Source: an uncultured Campylobacter sp. (lineage in GTDB: Bacteria; Campylobacterota; Campylobacteria; Campylobacterales; Campylobacteraceae). Taken from it: a stretch of DNA of 31,848 bases. The notes beneath the pieces are model-generated. The model saw only the letters and a list, made by a program, of their open reading frames with translations, was not told the DNA's origin and did no database searches. This document shows, one piece after another, positions 1 to 7,977 of this stretch. The stretch lies in contig NZ_CALKTC010000035.1 of assembly GCF_937996225.1 (NCBI RefSeq), positions 1 to 31,848 on the forward strand. The letters are read 5' to 3'. The position numbers and the translations under genes were made by a program. Position 1 is the stretch's first letter, and every line of letters starts with the position of its first letter.

Positions 1-761
1 AATTTAAACCCCTTCACGCTCCCTTCGCCTGGATAGGCGGCAAGAGCAAGCTAGCGGCACAGATCATACCTCTAATGGCTCCGCATCAAAAATATATCGA
101 GGTATTCGGTGGAGCCCTATCGGTTTTTTACCGAAAGGAGCCAAGTAAAATTGAAATTTTAAACGACATAAACGGCGACCTCATAAACCTACACCGCATA
201 ATTCAAACTAGGCCGCAGAGTTTAAACTCGTGTATTAACGGACTCTTAAGAAGTAGAGAGATCTTTTATGCAATCAAACAAGGGAAGCTTAAGCCACGCA
301 ATAAGATAGAAGCCGCGGCGTTTTTCTACTTCCAAATTGCGGCAAGCTTCGGCGCAAAGGGCGATCACTTCGCTATGCCAAAAGGTCGCAGCGCTAAAAA
401 TATTTATAGGGATTTTTACGTTTATTCACGCAGATTAAAGCGTGCTACTATCGAAAATCTAAGCTACGAGAAGCTTATTAAAGAATATGATAGCGAAGAT
501 AGCCTATTTTATTTGGATCCGCCGTATGTCGGCACCGAAAATTATTACAAAACGGCAGATGGATTTAGCAGGCAAGATCACCAAGCTTTGGCTAAAATTT
601 TGCGAGGTATCAAAGGCAAATTTATACTTAGCTACAACGATTGCGAGCCAATACGAGAGCTTTACCGTGGCTTTAATATGAAAGAGCTAAAGATTAGCTA
701 TTGCCTCAATAATGCAGCAGGGCGAAAGAGCAGTAGCGAACTTTTGATTATGAATTATTGA
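1..761 (+). CDS. Dam-family (D12 class) N6-adenine DNA methyltransferase, 5' end outside window
   Basis: The frame is open from base 3 with no stop upstream, so the gene begins before the window. The ATG at 75 is probably internal, because the conserved N-terminal motif WIGGKSKLA lies at about 30-56, upstream of it. Next comes the AdoMet-binding segment YIEVFGGALSVFYRKE, an NDINGDLINL segment, and the catalytic motif LDPPY at about 516-530, the hallmark of D12-class adenine methyltransferases. The product would transfer a methyl group from AdoMet to adenine N6 at an unknown DNA site. The type resembles orphan methylases carried by Mu-like prophages, but no other phage gene is visible here. 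No restriction endonuclease follows; the next gene is an unrelated lipoprotein after a 448-bp gap. The class call is firm, the specificity and phage origin are not. Confidence 0.87.
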   Translation, partial: FKPLHAPFAWIGGKSKLAAQIIPLMAPHQKYIEVFGGALSVFYRKEPSKIEILNDINGDLINLHRIIQTRPQSLNSCINGLLRSREIFYAIKQGKLKPRNKIEAAAFFYFQIAASFGAKGDHFAMPKGRSAKNIYRDFYVYSRRLKRATIENLSYEKLIKEYDSEDSLFYLDPPYVGTENYYKTADGFSRQDHQALAKILRGIKGKFILSYNDCEPIRELYRGFNMKELKISYCLNNAAGRKSSSELLIMNY

Positions 762-1209
762 GGATTAAAGGCTTTTTAAACGATATTTAAAAGATAAAAT
801 TGCATTTAGAATGATAGTAGAAAAAGTAATTTTTTGGTCTCACTCTCATTTTAAATGCCGATTACTATCATTTTTCGTGCGCGGTAACAATACGGCTAAA
901 TTTCAGTTCCGACAAGCAAAACTTGCCTCACGCGCTACCGAATGAGTTTGGGCATCGTTTGAGTGGTGTGCCGCAAGACACGGTTCGCAGAAACTGCCAT
1001 AAAATTTCGCTTCAGCAAGATAAAATTTTACCGAGGCAAGACGAGCTTTCCTTCGAATGCAAAATTCTATTTTAATTCAGCAAAGGCACGACGAAATATG
1101 CCTTCGCAAATCCAAACGCGATATAAATTTCCCCTGAGCAGAAAGATCTGAATTTAAAAAATATTTATCGTTTGTATATAAAATCTCAAAATTTCTACGA
1201 GGAGAGCTT
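762..1209. other. 448-bp spacer without a supported gene
   Basis: I see no credible gene, tRNA or promoter consensus here. A 10-bp inverted repeat, AATGATAGTA at 810-819 and TACTATCATT at 863-872, brackets a 43-nt loop downstream of the methyltransferase. It has no G+C-rich stem or clear U-tract, so it is a poor candidate for an intrinsic terminator. A short open frame at 963-1151 has no ribosome binding site and no recognisable protein features. Confidence 0.6.
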
Positions 1210-1593
1210 ATGAAAAAATTTCTACTCGCGCTCATCGCGATATTTGTTTTAGCGGGCTGCGGCAGTGACCCGAAAGGCGTAGCCGAGGACTTCATCAGAG
1301 CCCTATACGAGGGCGATTCTAAGACTTTGGTGGATGCTATAGACATACCCGAGAAGGACAGATCAGACGACGGCTCTATGCAGATGATAAACGGCAAACT
1401 GATGCAAATGGCGGGTGCCGGCAAGGAGGAGGCCTCCAATCGTGACGGGCTAAAAGGCGTCTCGGGCGAGCTGCAAAATAGCGACGAGAAATCGGCGCTC
1501 GTGAAGGTCACCGTGTCTTTTAAAAACGGCACGAACCGCACCGAGAGCGTTAAACTCGTCAAAAAAGACGGCAAGTGGAAAGTCTCGCTTTAG
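1210..1593 (+). CDS. small lipoprotein, DUF4878-like
   Basis: The 127-residue product starts with a classic lipoprotein signal: MKK, a hydrophobic stretch, and the lipobox LAGC with the modified cysteine at residue 17. It is therefore probably anchored in a membrane facing the periplasm. The mature part (PKGVAEDFIRALYEGD, then a stretch of beta-type segments ending KKDGKWKVSL) resembles the DUF4878/NTF2-like lipoproteins, whose ligand is generally unknown. A strong Shine-Dalgarno (GAGGAG) lies just upstream of the ATG. The stop overlaps the GTG start of the next gene by 19 bp, suggesting co-translation. The lipoprotein call is firm; the domain name is from recalled family similarity. Confidence 0.85.
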   Translation: MKKFLLALIAIFVLAGCGSDPKGVAEDFIRALYEGDSKTLVDAIDIPEKDRSDDGSMQMINGKLMQMAGAGKEEASNRDGLKGVSGELQNSDEKSALVKVTVSFKNGTNRTESVKLVKKDGKWKVSL

Positions 1594-2186
1594 CGAAAAA
1601 GTTTCTCATCTGCTTGATATTTGCCACAGGCGGGCTTGGCGAGCTTTGGATGCTCACGCGCGCATCTGCTGCAAAAGAGCCGCTACGGGTACCGGATGAA
1701 ATTTTATCAAACCTACGCACGGGTGATCTCGTCTTTCGCCTAGGCGACGTCACCGACAGCCGCATAATCGCGACCGCGACGGATTTTAAATACTCGCACG
1801 TAGGCATGATCGTGCGCGAGCGCCCGCTTTTGGTGGTGCACGCGGTAACGGGCGAGGGCGAGCGAGACGGCGTCGCGGCTGTTTCGATGCGGGAGTTTTT
1901 AGCGCATGCGCGAGACTTTGGCGCGGTGCGGATGAAATTTTTAAGCGAGGAGCAAAAGGCGCGCCTCGCCGCTTCTTTACTTAGGCGCGTCGGCGATAGT
2001 TTTACACTAAGACCTCGCGGCGAAGCGAACCTCTACTGCACGACGTTGCTTGAGCAGGAAATTTCAAAAATCACGGAATTTTCTCCGCAATATTTTAAGC
2101 TAAGCTTAGCCGTTTTAGGCGGCGAATACCTCGCGCCGAAGGCATTTTGGCACTACGGCGGCGTCGAAATTTTATATGAGCGGTAG
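1575..2186 (+). CDS. secreted YiiX/YebB-like NlpC/P60-type cysteine hydrolase
   Basis: The 203-residue protein has the permuted NlpC/P60 (YiiX/YebB) pattern: TGDLVFRLG at 49-57, then YSHVGMI with the candidate catalytic His75, and YCTTLLE with candidate nucleophile Cys155 near the C-terminus. In the permuted family the Cys follows the His, as seen here. These enzymes are amidase or thiol-hydrolase like, with unknown substrates. The GTG start at 1575 is preferred because it supplies a signal peptide (basic AKK, hydrophobic core, cleavage near ASA-A at residues 30-33), implying periplasmic action. It overlaps the preceding lipoprotein gene, and the pair probably work in the envelope. Family call good; substrate unknown. 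Confidence 0.82.
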   Translation: MESLALAKKFLICLIFATGGLGELWMLTRASAAKEPLRVPDEILSNLRTGDLVFRLGDVTDSRIIATATDFKYSHVGMIVRERPLLVVHAVTGEGERDGVAAVSMREFLAHARDFGAVRMKFLSEEQKARLAASLLRRVGDSFTLRPRGEANLYCTTLLEQEISKITEFSPQYFKLSLAVLGGEYLAPKAFWHYGGVEILYER

Positions 2187-2341
2187 GCGCAGCTTATCTT
2201 GGGGCGGAATTTTGCGCGCTGTGTAAATTTAAATATCGCATCAATTCAAATCCGCGCATGAATAAAATTTGATCTTAGAATTCTGCGCCGTAAAATTTTG
2301 GTCAAAATTTGTTTTGACGCTAAATTTTAGAATTTCGAACG

Positions 2342-2357
2342 ACGTAAAATTTTACGT
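2342..2357. repeat. 16-nt perfect palindrome in a convergent spacer
   Basis: ACGTAAAATTTTACGT reads identically on both strands. It lies in the 300-bp spacer between the convergent YiiX-like gene and nusA. That spacer holds no supported gene; it contains about nine AAATTT-type words. The function is unknown; it could be a protein-binding palindrome or chance in a sequence rich in such words. Confidence 0.6.
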
Positions 2358-2400
2358 AATATAGAATTTCGTAGAGTACTAAATTATAAAATTCCATTAA

Positions 2401-2425
2401 TTACTAAATTTGCAAAATTTAGTAA
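2401..2425. terminator. AT-rich perfect hairpin between convergent genes
   Basis: TTACTAAATTT (2401-2411) is the exact reverse complement of AAATTTAGTAA (2415-2425), leaving a 3-nt GCA loop. The position, just past the 3' end of nusA and downstream of the YiiX-like gene, suits a shared bidirectional terminator or attenuator. The stem is almost all A/T, so this is only a weak terminator by standard rules. Confidence 0.4.
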
Positions 2426-2486
2426 ACGTGGAATTTTATAGAGCGCGTAACCTGCAAAATTTTAAAAAGCGAAGTGCGCTTCGTCT

Positions 2487-3614
2487 CTACAGCTCGCCGA
2501 AAAGCGCTTCGAGATTTTTAAGACCTTCTTCCTTGGAGACCTTTTTCTCGCTCGCCGAGCCGGTTTCGATAAGTTCGATCTCGCAGCCGCACAGCATCGA
2601 GGCGAGGCGGATATTTAGGCCGTTTTTGCCGATCGCTTTGCTTTTTTGATCGGGGTTTACGTAGACGATCGCCTTGCCGTCCTGCGTTATTTTGACCGAG
2701 TTTACGATCGCGGGCGCCATCGCACGAGTGATCAAAATTTCGGGGCTTGCGGAGTATTCAAACGCGTCGATGCTCTCGCCGCCACTTCCGTCTTGCAAAT
2801 TTTTGCTTAAAAATCTACTCACCGCGTCGATTCGAGCGCCTCCTTTGCCGACGGTGGCGCCTACCGGATCGACGTTTGGCGAGACGGCGCTAAGCGCGAT
2901 CTTGGCTCGCCTGCCCGGAATCCTCGCGCAAGCCTGAATGATGACGCTGCCGTCTTTGATCTCTGGGACTTCGGCAGCGAGCAGGGCTTCTAGAAATTTT
3001 GGGCTGGTACGCGAAAGTTCTAGCCTGATGCCGTGGGATTTGTCGATGGCTACGTTTTTTATGACGGCTTGTAGCACGTCGCCTACTTTGAAATTTTCGC
3101 CCTTGATGCGGTTCTTAAGCGGCATGAAGGCTTTCGTATCCTCGATTTCTACGTAGGTCGTGCCGTCGTGATCGATCTTGGTGACCGTGCCGTGGGTGAG
3201 AGTGCCTACTTTGCTTTTATAGTTTTCAAAAATTTTCTCTTCGAGCAACCGCTGTATATGAAAATTTAGCTCTCTAGCCAACACGCCAGAAGCCGTGCGA
3301 CCGAGATTTTCGATATTTATTTCGTAGCTTAGCTCATCGCCGATCTCTGCGTTTTCGCCTATTTTTTTGGCTTCGCTCAGCGCGATGAAGTTGTGATCGC
3401 CGAGCCGCTCATCATCATCCGCGACGACGTGAACTTTTTGGTAAAGCTTGACGCGTTTGGTCTGCGGATCGACTTCGCTGTCGTAGAGATACTCCTCTCC
3501 GAAAAGTCTTTTTGCGGTCTGGATGAACGCCGTTTTGACGCGTTCTTTGACGTCTGCGGGTTCAAGTCCCTTTTCATTTGCAATCGACTCGATGATATCG
3601 GTGATTTTTTCCAT
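2487..3614 (-). CDS. nusA: transcription termination/antitermination factor NusA
   Basis: NusA binds RNA polymerase and nascent RNA and modulates pausing, intrinsic termination and antitermination. The 375-residue product has the expected order: N-terminal polymerase-binding domain (about 1-125, beginning MEKITDIIESIANEKGL), an S1 domain (about 133-200, GTVTKIDHDGTTYVEIED), and two KH domains with GxxG loops (VGKGGARID and IGKNGLNIR). It ends soon after KH2 and lacks the C-terminal acidic repeats of the E. coli protein, which is normal for this group. A Shine-Dalgarno AAGGA precedes the ATG. It is transcribed divergently from the HP0268-miaB operon. Identity is secure. Confidence 0.97.
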   Translation of the reverse strand: MEKITDIIESIANEKGLEPADVKERVKTAFIQTAKRLFGEEYLYDSEVDPQTKRVKLYQKVHVVADDDERLGDHNFIALSEAKKIGENAEIGDELSYEINIENLGRTASGVLARELNFHIQRLLEEKIFENYKSKVGTLTHGTVTKIDHDGTTYVEIEDTKAFMPLKNRIKGENFKVGDVLQAVIKNVAIDKSHGIRLELSRTSPKFLEALLAAEVPEIKDGSVIIQACARIPGRRAKIALSAVSPNVDPVGATVGKGGARIDAVSRFLSKNLQDGSGGESIDAFEYSASPEILITRAMAPAIVNSVKITQDGKAIVYVNPDQKSKAIGKNGLNIRLASMLCGCEIELIETGSASEKKVSKEEGLKNLEALFGEL

Positions 3615-3676
3615 AAATTTTCCTTAAGATTTGATTTTGTGCTACTAAATTTGGATTTTAAATTTTGAAGTGCGGT

Positions 3677-3682
3677 ATTATA
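3677..3682 (-). promoter_or_regulatory. -10 box for nusA
   Basis: On the minus strand this reads TATAAT, about 62 bp upstream of the nusA start codon. Campylobacter sigma-70 promoters rely mainly on the -10 element, so an exact match in a divergent intergenic region is a reasonable promoter candidate. Confidence 0.55.
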
Positions 3683-3772
3683 TGGAATTTTGACTTTATT
3701 TTTATTTAAACGAATTATTATCTAAATTTCGCTAAACTCGCGGGTTTAAAAAGATAAATGAAAGGATAGATC

Positions 3773-4015
3773 ATGCAGCTAAAACTTGCCAGAACGGAGC
3801 TTGCCTCTAAGCCAAAAAGCGTTAAGATCGAGGATTTGCAAGCCCAAGTAGAAAAGAGCGGACAAAAAATATTTTATCTGGATAGAGAAAATTCTCAAAA
3901 AGATTTAGCCGCTTTGGTGGATTTTTTCGACACTAAGGGTTTTAGCGTGTATCAGCGCATAGTGCGATACGGGCTGAACGAAAACGAGTATATGTACGAG
4001 GTGCATATCCTTTGA
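3773..4015 (+). CDS. HP0268-family small protein (putative nuclease)
   Basis: This 80-residue protein matches my recollection of the HP0268 family of Helicobacter and Campylobacter, starting MQLKLARTEL and ending NEYMYEVHIL. The H. pylori member was reported to have DNA-nicking and ribonuclease activity with an Smr-like fold; activity here is inferred only from family membership. A good ribosome binding site (GAAAGGA) precedes the ATG. The TGA stop overlaps the TTG start of miaB, so the two are probably translationally coupled, the same order as HP0268-HP0269 in H. pylori. Confidence 0.85.
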   Translation: MQLKLARTELASKPKSVKIEDLQAQVEKSGQKIFYLDRENSQKDLAALVDFFDTKGFSVYQRIVRYGLNENEYMYEVHIL

Positions 4016-5307
4016 GTAAACTCCTCTTCATCCAGACTCTAGGTTGTGCGATGAACGTGCGCGATAGCGAGCATATTATCGCGCAGCTAAAAGAGCAAGA
4101 TTACGAGATTACCGATGACGTAAATATCGCGGATCTGATCTTAATAAACACCTGCTCCGTACGCGAAAAGCCCGTGCATAAGCTTTTCAGCGAGATCGGC
4201 GCATTCGATAAAGCGCGAAAAAGAGGCTCTAAAATCGGCGTTTGCGGCTGCACCGCAAGCCATCTGGGCGGAGAAATTTTTAAGCGCGCGCCCTTTGTGG
4301 ATTTCGTACTCGGCGCCAGAAACGTATCTAAAATTTCGCAAGCCGTGCATACGCCAAAATTTATCAGCACGGACATAAACTACGACGAGAGCGAGTTTGC
4401 CTTCGGCGATTTTGCGAGCTCGCCGTATAAATCCTTCATAAACATAATGATCGGCTGCGACAAAAAGTGCTCCTACTGCATCGTGCCGCAGACTAGAGGC
4501 GATGAAATTTCGATCCCCGCTCAAATCATCTTACGCGAAGCCGAAAGATCCGCCGCTCGCGGCGCCAAAGAGATATTTTTGCTCGGACAAAACGTCAATA
4601 ATTATGGCAAGCGCTTTTCTAACGCACACGAAAAAATCGACTTCAGCGACCTGCTCGTGAGGCTTAGCGAGATAGAAGGCATCGAGCGCATCCGCTTTAC
4701 AAGCTCACATCCGCTGCATATGGACGATAAATTTTTGGACGTTTTTTGCAATAATCCTAAAATTTGCAAATCGATGCATATGCCCTTGCAAAGCGGCTCG
4801 AGCAAGGTTTTGCGCGATATGAAGCGCGGATATACCAAGCAGTGGTATCTAGACCGCGCGCTTAAACTGCGCCAAAGCTGCCCGGGCGTGGCGATCAGCA
4901 CCGACATCATCGTAGGCTATCCGAGCGAGAGCGAGGAGGATTTTGCCGAGACGATGGATGTGTTAGAAGCGGTGAGATTCGAGCAGGTTTTTTCCTTTAA
5001 ATTTAGCCCGCGACCGCTCACGCCTGCAGCAAACTTAAAGCCGCTGGATGATGAAATTTCAAGCGAAAGGCTAAGCAGGCTACAAAGCGCTCATACTAAA
5101 ATTTTAGACGAGATCGCAGGAGCGCAAAAAGATAAAATTTTCGACGTGTATTTCGAGGAGCTGCGCGAAAACAACCAAGTAGGTGGTAGAAGCTTTTCAA
5201 ATTTTCTAATCTGCGCGCAAGGCGGCGAGGAGCTGTTAGGCAAGACGCGCAGAGTACGTATCGAAAAGACCGCCAGAATGGCGCTTTATGGAAAAGTTAT
5301 CGCTTAA
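4012..5307 (+). CDS. miaB: tRNA-2-methylthio-N6-dimethylallyladenosine synthase MiaB
   Basis: MiaB is a radical SAM methylthiotransferase that adds the 2-methylthio group to i6A37 of tRNAs. Of 431 residues, the N-terminal UPF0004 domain supplies the cysteines of the auxiliary 4Fe-4S cluster (C12 in LGCAMN, C48 in NTCSVRE, C80 in VCGC). The radical SAM motif is CDKKCSYC (C149, C153, C156), and a TRAM-like region closes the protein. The NTCSVRE box fits MiaB rather than RimO, which is also present in this window. The start is TTG at 4012, chosen because it restores MSKLLFIQTLGC and overlaps the previous stop by 4 bp. The next gene overlaps its 3' end by 20 bp. Confidence 0.96.
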   Translation: MSKLLFIQTLGCAMNVRDSEHIIAQLKEQDYEITDDVNIADLILINTCSVREKPVHKLFSEIGAFDKARKRGSKIGVCGCTASHLGGEIFKRAPFVDFVLGARNVSKISQAVHTPKFISTDINYDESEFAFGDFASSPYKSFINIMIGCDKKCSYCIVPQTRGDEISIPAQIILREAERSAARGAKEIFLLGQNVNNYGKRFSNAHEKIDFSDLLVRLSEIEGIERIRFTSSHPLHMDDKFLDVFCNNPKICKSMHMPLQSGSSKVLRDMKRGYTKQWYLDRALKLRQSCPGVAISTDIIVGYPSESEEDFAETMDVLEAVRFEQVFSFKFSPRPLTPAANLKPLDDEISSERLSRLQSAHTKILDEIAGAQKDKIFDVYFEELRENNQVGGRSFSNFLICAQGGEELLGKTRRVRIEKTARMALYGKVIA

Positions 5308-5938
5308 AAAGCGGCTGTTTTTCCGAGTCGCCGAATATCTCATTTTTATCCTGATTTGGTGTATTTTTTTAACGTGCAGGGTTAAATTTACCCCCACGAA
5401 ACTGCCTGAAAAGCCCTGTATCGTAGTTTTTTGGCATGGAAGGCTAGCGATGATGAGTTTTGCTTATAGGCGCTGGTGGCTGCGGGATTTCGGAAAGAGG
5501 CGTGCCAAGGTCATCATCAGCGACCATAAAGACGGCGAGATCATCACGCGCGTGATCTCGCATTTTGGCATCGGTGCGATCCGCGGCAGTAGCTTTAAGG
5601 GTGGCGCACGCGCACTTATGGGTGCGATTAAAGAGATAAAAAACGGCACAGACGTCATCATCACTCCCGACGGGCCGCGCGGCCCGCTTCACAGCGTCGC
5701 CGACGGTGCTGTGATCCTTGCGCAGCGGCTAAACTTAGACATTTACGCGCTAAATTACGAAGCGAGCAGTTTTTGGAAATTTCGTAGCTGGGACGAGATG
5801 GTATTGCCAAAGCTGTTTTCGCGCATAAATTATAGCCTCAGCGCGCCGCTAAATTTAACTGAGCTTAGCCTCGATGCGGGTAAAGAGGCGATCAGGCAAC
5901 TGCTTTTTGCAAGCGCCGAGAAGGACGCTAAATTTTAG
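5288..5938 (+). CDS. DUF374 lysophospholipid acyltransferase-like protein
   Basis: This 216-residue protein has an N-terminal membrane segment (about 14-30) and the DUF374 hallmarks: VVFWHGRLAMM, DHKDGEIITRV, RGSSFKGGARAL and ITPDGPRGP. The family is related to the lysophospholipid acyltransferase superfamily; the HG and PDGPRGP motifs suggest acyl transfer at the inner membrane, but the substrate is not established. It overlaps miaB by 20 bp in a different frame, indicating translation from the same message, and this order is shared with Helicobacter. The family call is firm; the biochemical role is inferred. Confidence 0.9.
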   Translation: MEKLSLKKRLFFRVAEYLIFILIWCIFLTCRVKFTPTKLPEKPCIVVFWHGRLAMMSFAYRRWWLRDFGKRRAKVIISDHKDGEIITRVISHFGIGAIRGSSFKGGARALMGAIKEIKNGTDVIITPDGPRGPLHSVADGAVILAQRLNLDIYALNYEASSFWKFRSWDEMVLPKLFSRINYSLSAPLNLTELSLDAGKEAIRQLLFASAEKDAKF

Positions 5939-5959
5939 TTTGAAATAATAGTGTTTCGG

Positions 5960-5965
5960 TATAAT
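5960..5965 (+). promoter_or_regulatory. -10 box for the gene at 5985
   Basis: TATAAT lies 19 bp upstream of the ATG at 5985 and is followed by a Shine-Dalgarno TTAGGAG. The preceding acyltransferase gene ends at 5938, so the downstream gene can be expressed independently with a short 5' leader. Confidence 0.6.
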
Positions 5966-5984
5966 TGCAATTTTAGGAGAAAAA

Positions 5985-6740
5985 ATGGCACTATTTAAAG
6001 CAAAATCATTCCTCGGCGTCGCTAAAAGTGCCGACGCATGCGAGTTTTTTTATAGAAAATTGGGCTTTGGTAAAAGAATTTTGGATGAGAAATCCGATCG
6101 TTTTCCCATCGCGCAAGAAAATGATCTGGCTACCTCGCTGGCGGGCTTTGCGGATCTGAGTGATAAAAATTTAATCTCTTGCGTGCTGATAGACGACGAA
6201 AATCAAAGAGTGCATTTTAACGAAGACTATATGATTAAAGAAAATAGCATTTATCAAAAAGTCGATGATAGCTTCATAGTGGAATTTCCTCGCGCAAGTG
6301 CACAGGCGGCGGATGAGACTTTTGGAATAGAATTTAGCTCACACGCTAGTTTATTTAAAATTTTATACTTCTTGCTAAAAAATCAAAGCGATTTTGAAAA
6401 TATGGCAATGTTCGCGCTGAAATTTAATAACCGCGCATGTTTCGTCGTCGCCAACCAAGAGCGCGTGCTCTACGCCGACATAATGCGTATCGACGAGGAG
6501 ATGCAGGCAGCGATGAGCGATACTGACGAGTTATTTTATGAGCTTTTGAATTTTCAGATCGAGACCTTCTATAAATCCGAAAATAGCGAGTTTCTCACTA
6601 ATGTTTTCATCTACTCAGACGGCACACTTAGCAACGAGATCGGCTACGTGATTTTCACGCGTATCTTCATCAAAACAAATCTGATAAATCTAAATTTCGC
6701 CGATTACATCAACAAAATCGCGATGCTGGAAGCCCGCTAG
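5985..6740 (+). CDS. conserved hypothetical protein (Cj0456c-like position)
   Basis: The 251-residue protein begins MALFKAKSFLGVAKSADACE, has no signal peptide or membrane segment, and is likely cytosolic. By recollection of C. jejuni gene order, a hypothetical gene (Cj0456c) lies at the far end of the nusA/HP0268-like/miaB/DUF374 block, so this is probably its orthologue. Residues around 140-160 (ALKFNNRACFVVANQERVLY) faintly recall actin-like ATPases of the PilM type, but the conserved phosphate motifs are not visible and I do not assign that function. It has its own -10 box and ribosome binding site. Confidence 0.78.
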   Translation: MALFKAKSFLGVAKSADACEFFYRKLGFGKRILDEKSDRFPIAQENDLATSLAGFADLSDKNLISCVLIDDENQRVHFNEDYMIKENSIYQKVDDSFIVEFPRASAQAADETFGIEFSSHASLFKILYFLLKNQSDFENMAMFALKFNNRACFVVANQERVLYADIMRIDEEMQAAMSDTDELFYELLNFQIETFYKSENSEFLTNVFIYSDGTLSNEIGYVIFTRIFIKTNLINLNFADYINKIAMLEAR

Positions 6741-6942
6741 ATCAAATATTTTCGCTATGCACAGAGCCCTAAATTTACGGAATTTTATTGCTTATCGCAA
6801 AACACTGGCTGCTTTCGCCTTTTGGTGTCGCGAGTTTTGCGTAAAATTTACCCTTCGCCGCATGATGGAATTTTAGCTTTACTTAACCGGTAAAAAATCA
6901 TATGTATTAACATTTTAGTATCCAATTTTTAACTCAAGATTA

Positions 6943-7977
6943 TTATAAATCATCGTTTTTATATAGCTCGATCAAATAGTTGCTATATTTTTTTCTGCCA
7001 AGATTGTTTATGTGCTCCCAGTCGGCTAGCTCATCATCGCTAAATTTAAAGCTAGTAAGGTCTATGACCTTCGCGCCTTTTATAGCCTCTTTTATACTAT
7101 TAATATCATAATGCAAGCTTGTGCCGTCAAAAATAGGCTCAAGTAGGATAGTAACTTCTATATTGTTTCTAAGGAGCGGATCGATAATAAAATTTTGTAG
7201 ATATTTTATAGTATTATAATTTATGGTTTTTAATTCTAAATTTTTACCAAAATTTTCTCTTGGAATAGCGTAGGCGAATAGGACGGAGTCGCCATTTGTG
7301 CATTTATCTACGACCATAATGCCGTCTTTGGTCATATTTCTTTCGATAAATTTTGTCTGTATACTTTTGCAATCGCTTTTTATATCGATTTTTATCGTTT
7401 TGATAGCATCGGCCGCCTTGTTGTCAAATTTTTCATAAAAAGCTTTAATGCGATAATAAATAGACTCGGAATATCTTAAAAATATATGTTTATTTTTCAA
7501 AAACGAAGGCAATGATTTTAGAGCAAGTATTTTATCTGTACCGTATAAAGCCTTCATTTCGGATGCCGTTAGATTGGCAATTCTTATATCTTCAAATAAA
7601 TCGCTAACTCTTATATTAATAATAACTTTTTTAGGCTTATAATTTATCATATTATCTACTATAAACGGATAATCCCATAGCCCATTACCGGGAATACCGA
7701 AATTATAAATCGACAGATTATTATCTTTAAAAATTTGCGTTGATATATGATGCAAGGTTCTACTGCTTCCGACAAAAACTATATCCTTTGTTTTGTCGTT
7801 ATTTAACTGAAAGTGGCGCATTTTTGATATATTATTATCAAAAAAATATGATTCGGTAGTTTTTTGATTCACTATATAATATAACCCTATATCTAGAAGT
7901 AAGATAAAGAATACCACCAGGCATAGGCACAAAAAGACCTTCTTCTTAAAATCTAAAATACAAAAATTCACTCGCAT
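6943..7977 (-). CDS. membrane-anchored SGNH/DltD-like acyltransferase partner
   Basis: Of 344 residues, 13-35 form a single membrane anchor, after which the protein likely faces the periplasm. Block I is DIVFVGSSRTLHH with candidate nucleophile Ser72, and the C-terminal block is DWEHINNLG, giving the D-x-x-H pair (Asp319, His322) of SGNH hydrolases. Such proteins complete O-acyl transfer together with an MBOAT protein, as in the PatA/PatB, AlgI/AlgJ-AlgX and DltB/DltD systems. It overlaps the 3' end of the MBOAT gene by 32 bp, so the two are coupled. The region is clearly more A+T rich than its neighbours. The acceptor could be peptidoglycan or a surface glycan; sequence alone does not decide. 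Confidence 0.82.
   Translation of the reverse strand: MRVNFCILDFKKKVFLCLCLVVFFILLLDIGLYYIVNQKTTESYFFDNNISKMRHFQLNNDKTKDIVFVGSSRTLHHISTQIFKDNNLSIYNFGIPGNGLWDYPFIVDNMINYKPKKVIINIRVSDLFEDIRIANLTASEMKALYGTDKILALKSLPSFLKNKHIFLRYSESIYYRIKAFYEKFDNKAADAIKTIKIDIKSDCKSIQTKFIERNMTKDGIMVVDKCTNGDSVLFAYAIPRENFGKNLELKTINYNTIKYLQNFIIDPLLRNNIEVTILLEPIFDGTSLHYDINSIKEAIKGAKVIDLTSFKFSDDELADWEHINNLGRKKYSNYLIELYKNDDL

Noticed and set aside
1..761. Complete prophage at the left edge
   Set aside because: Only one phage-type methylase is visible; the adjoining genes are chromosomal envelope and core genes, and no attachment-site repeat is seen.
963..1151. 62-codon open frame in the spacer after the methyltransferase
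   Set aside because: No ribosome binding site, no recognisable domain, and a basic low-complexity product typical of a chance frame.
1077..1574. 165-codon frame antisense to the lipoprotein gene
   Set aside because: The sense frame has a lipobox and a strong ribosome binding site; the antisense product is Ser/Phe-rich shadow text.
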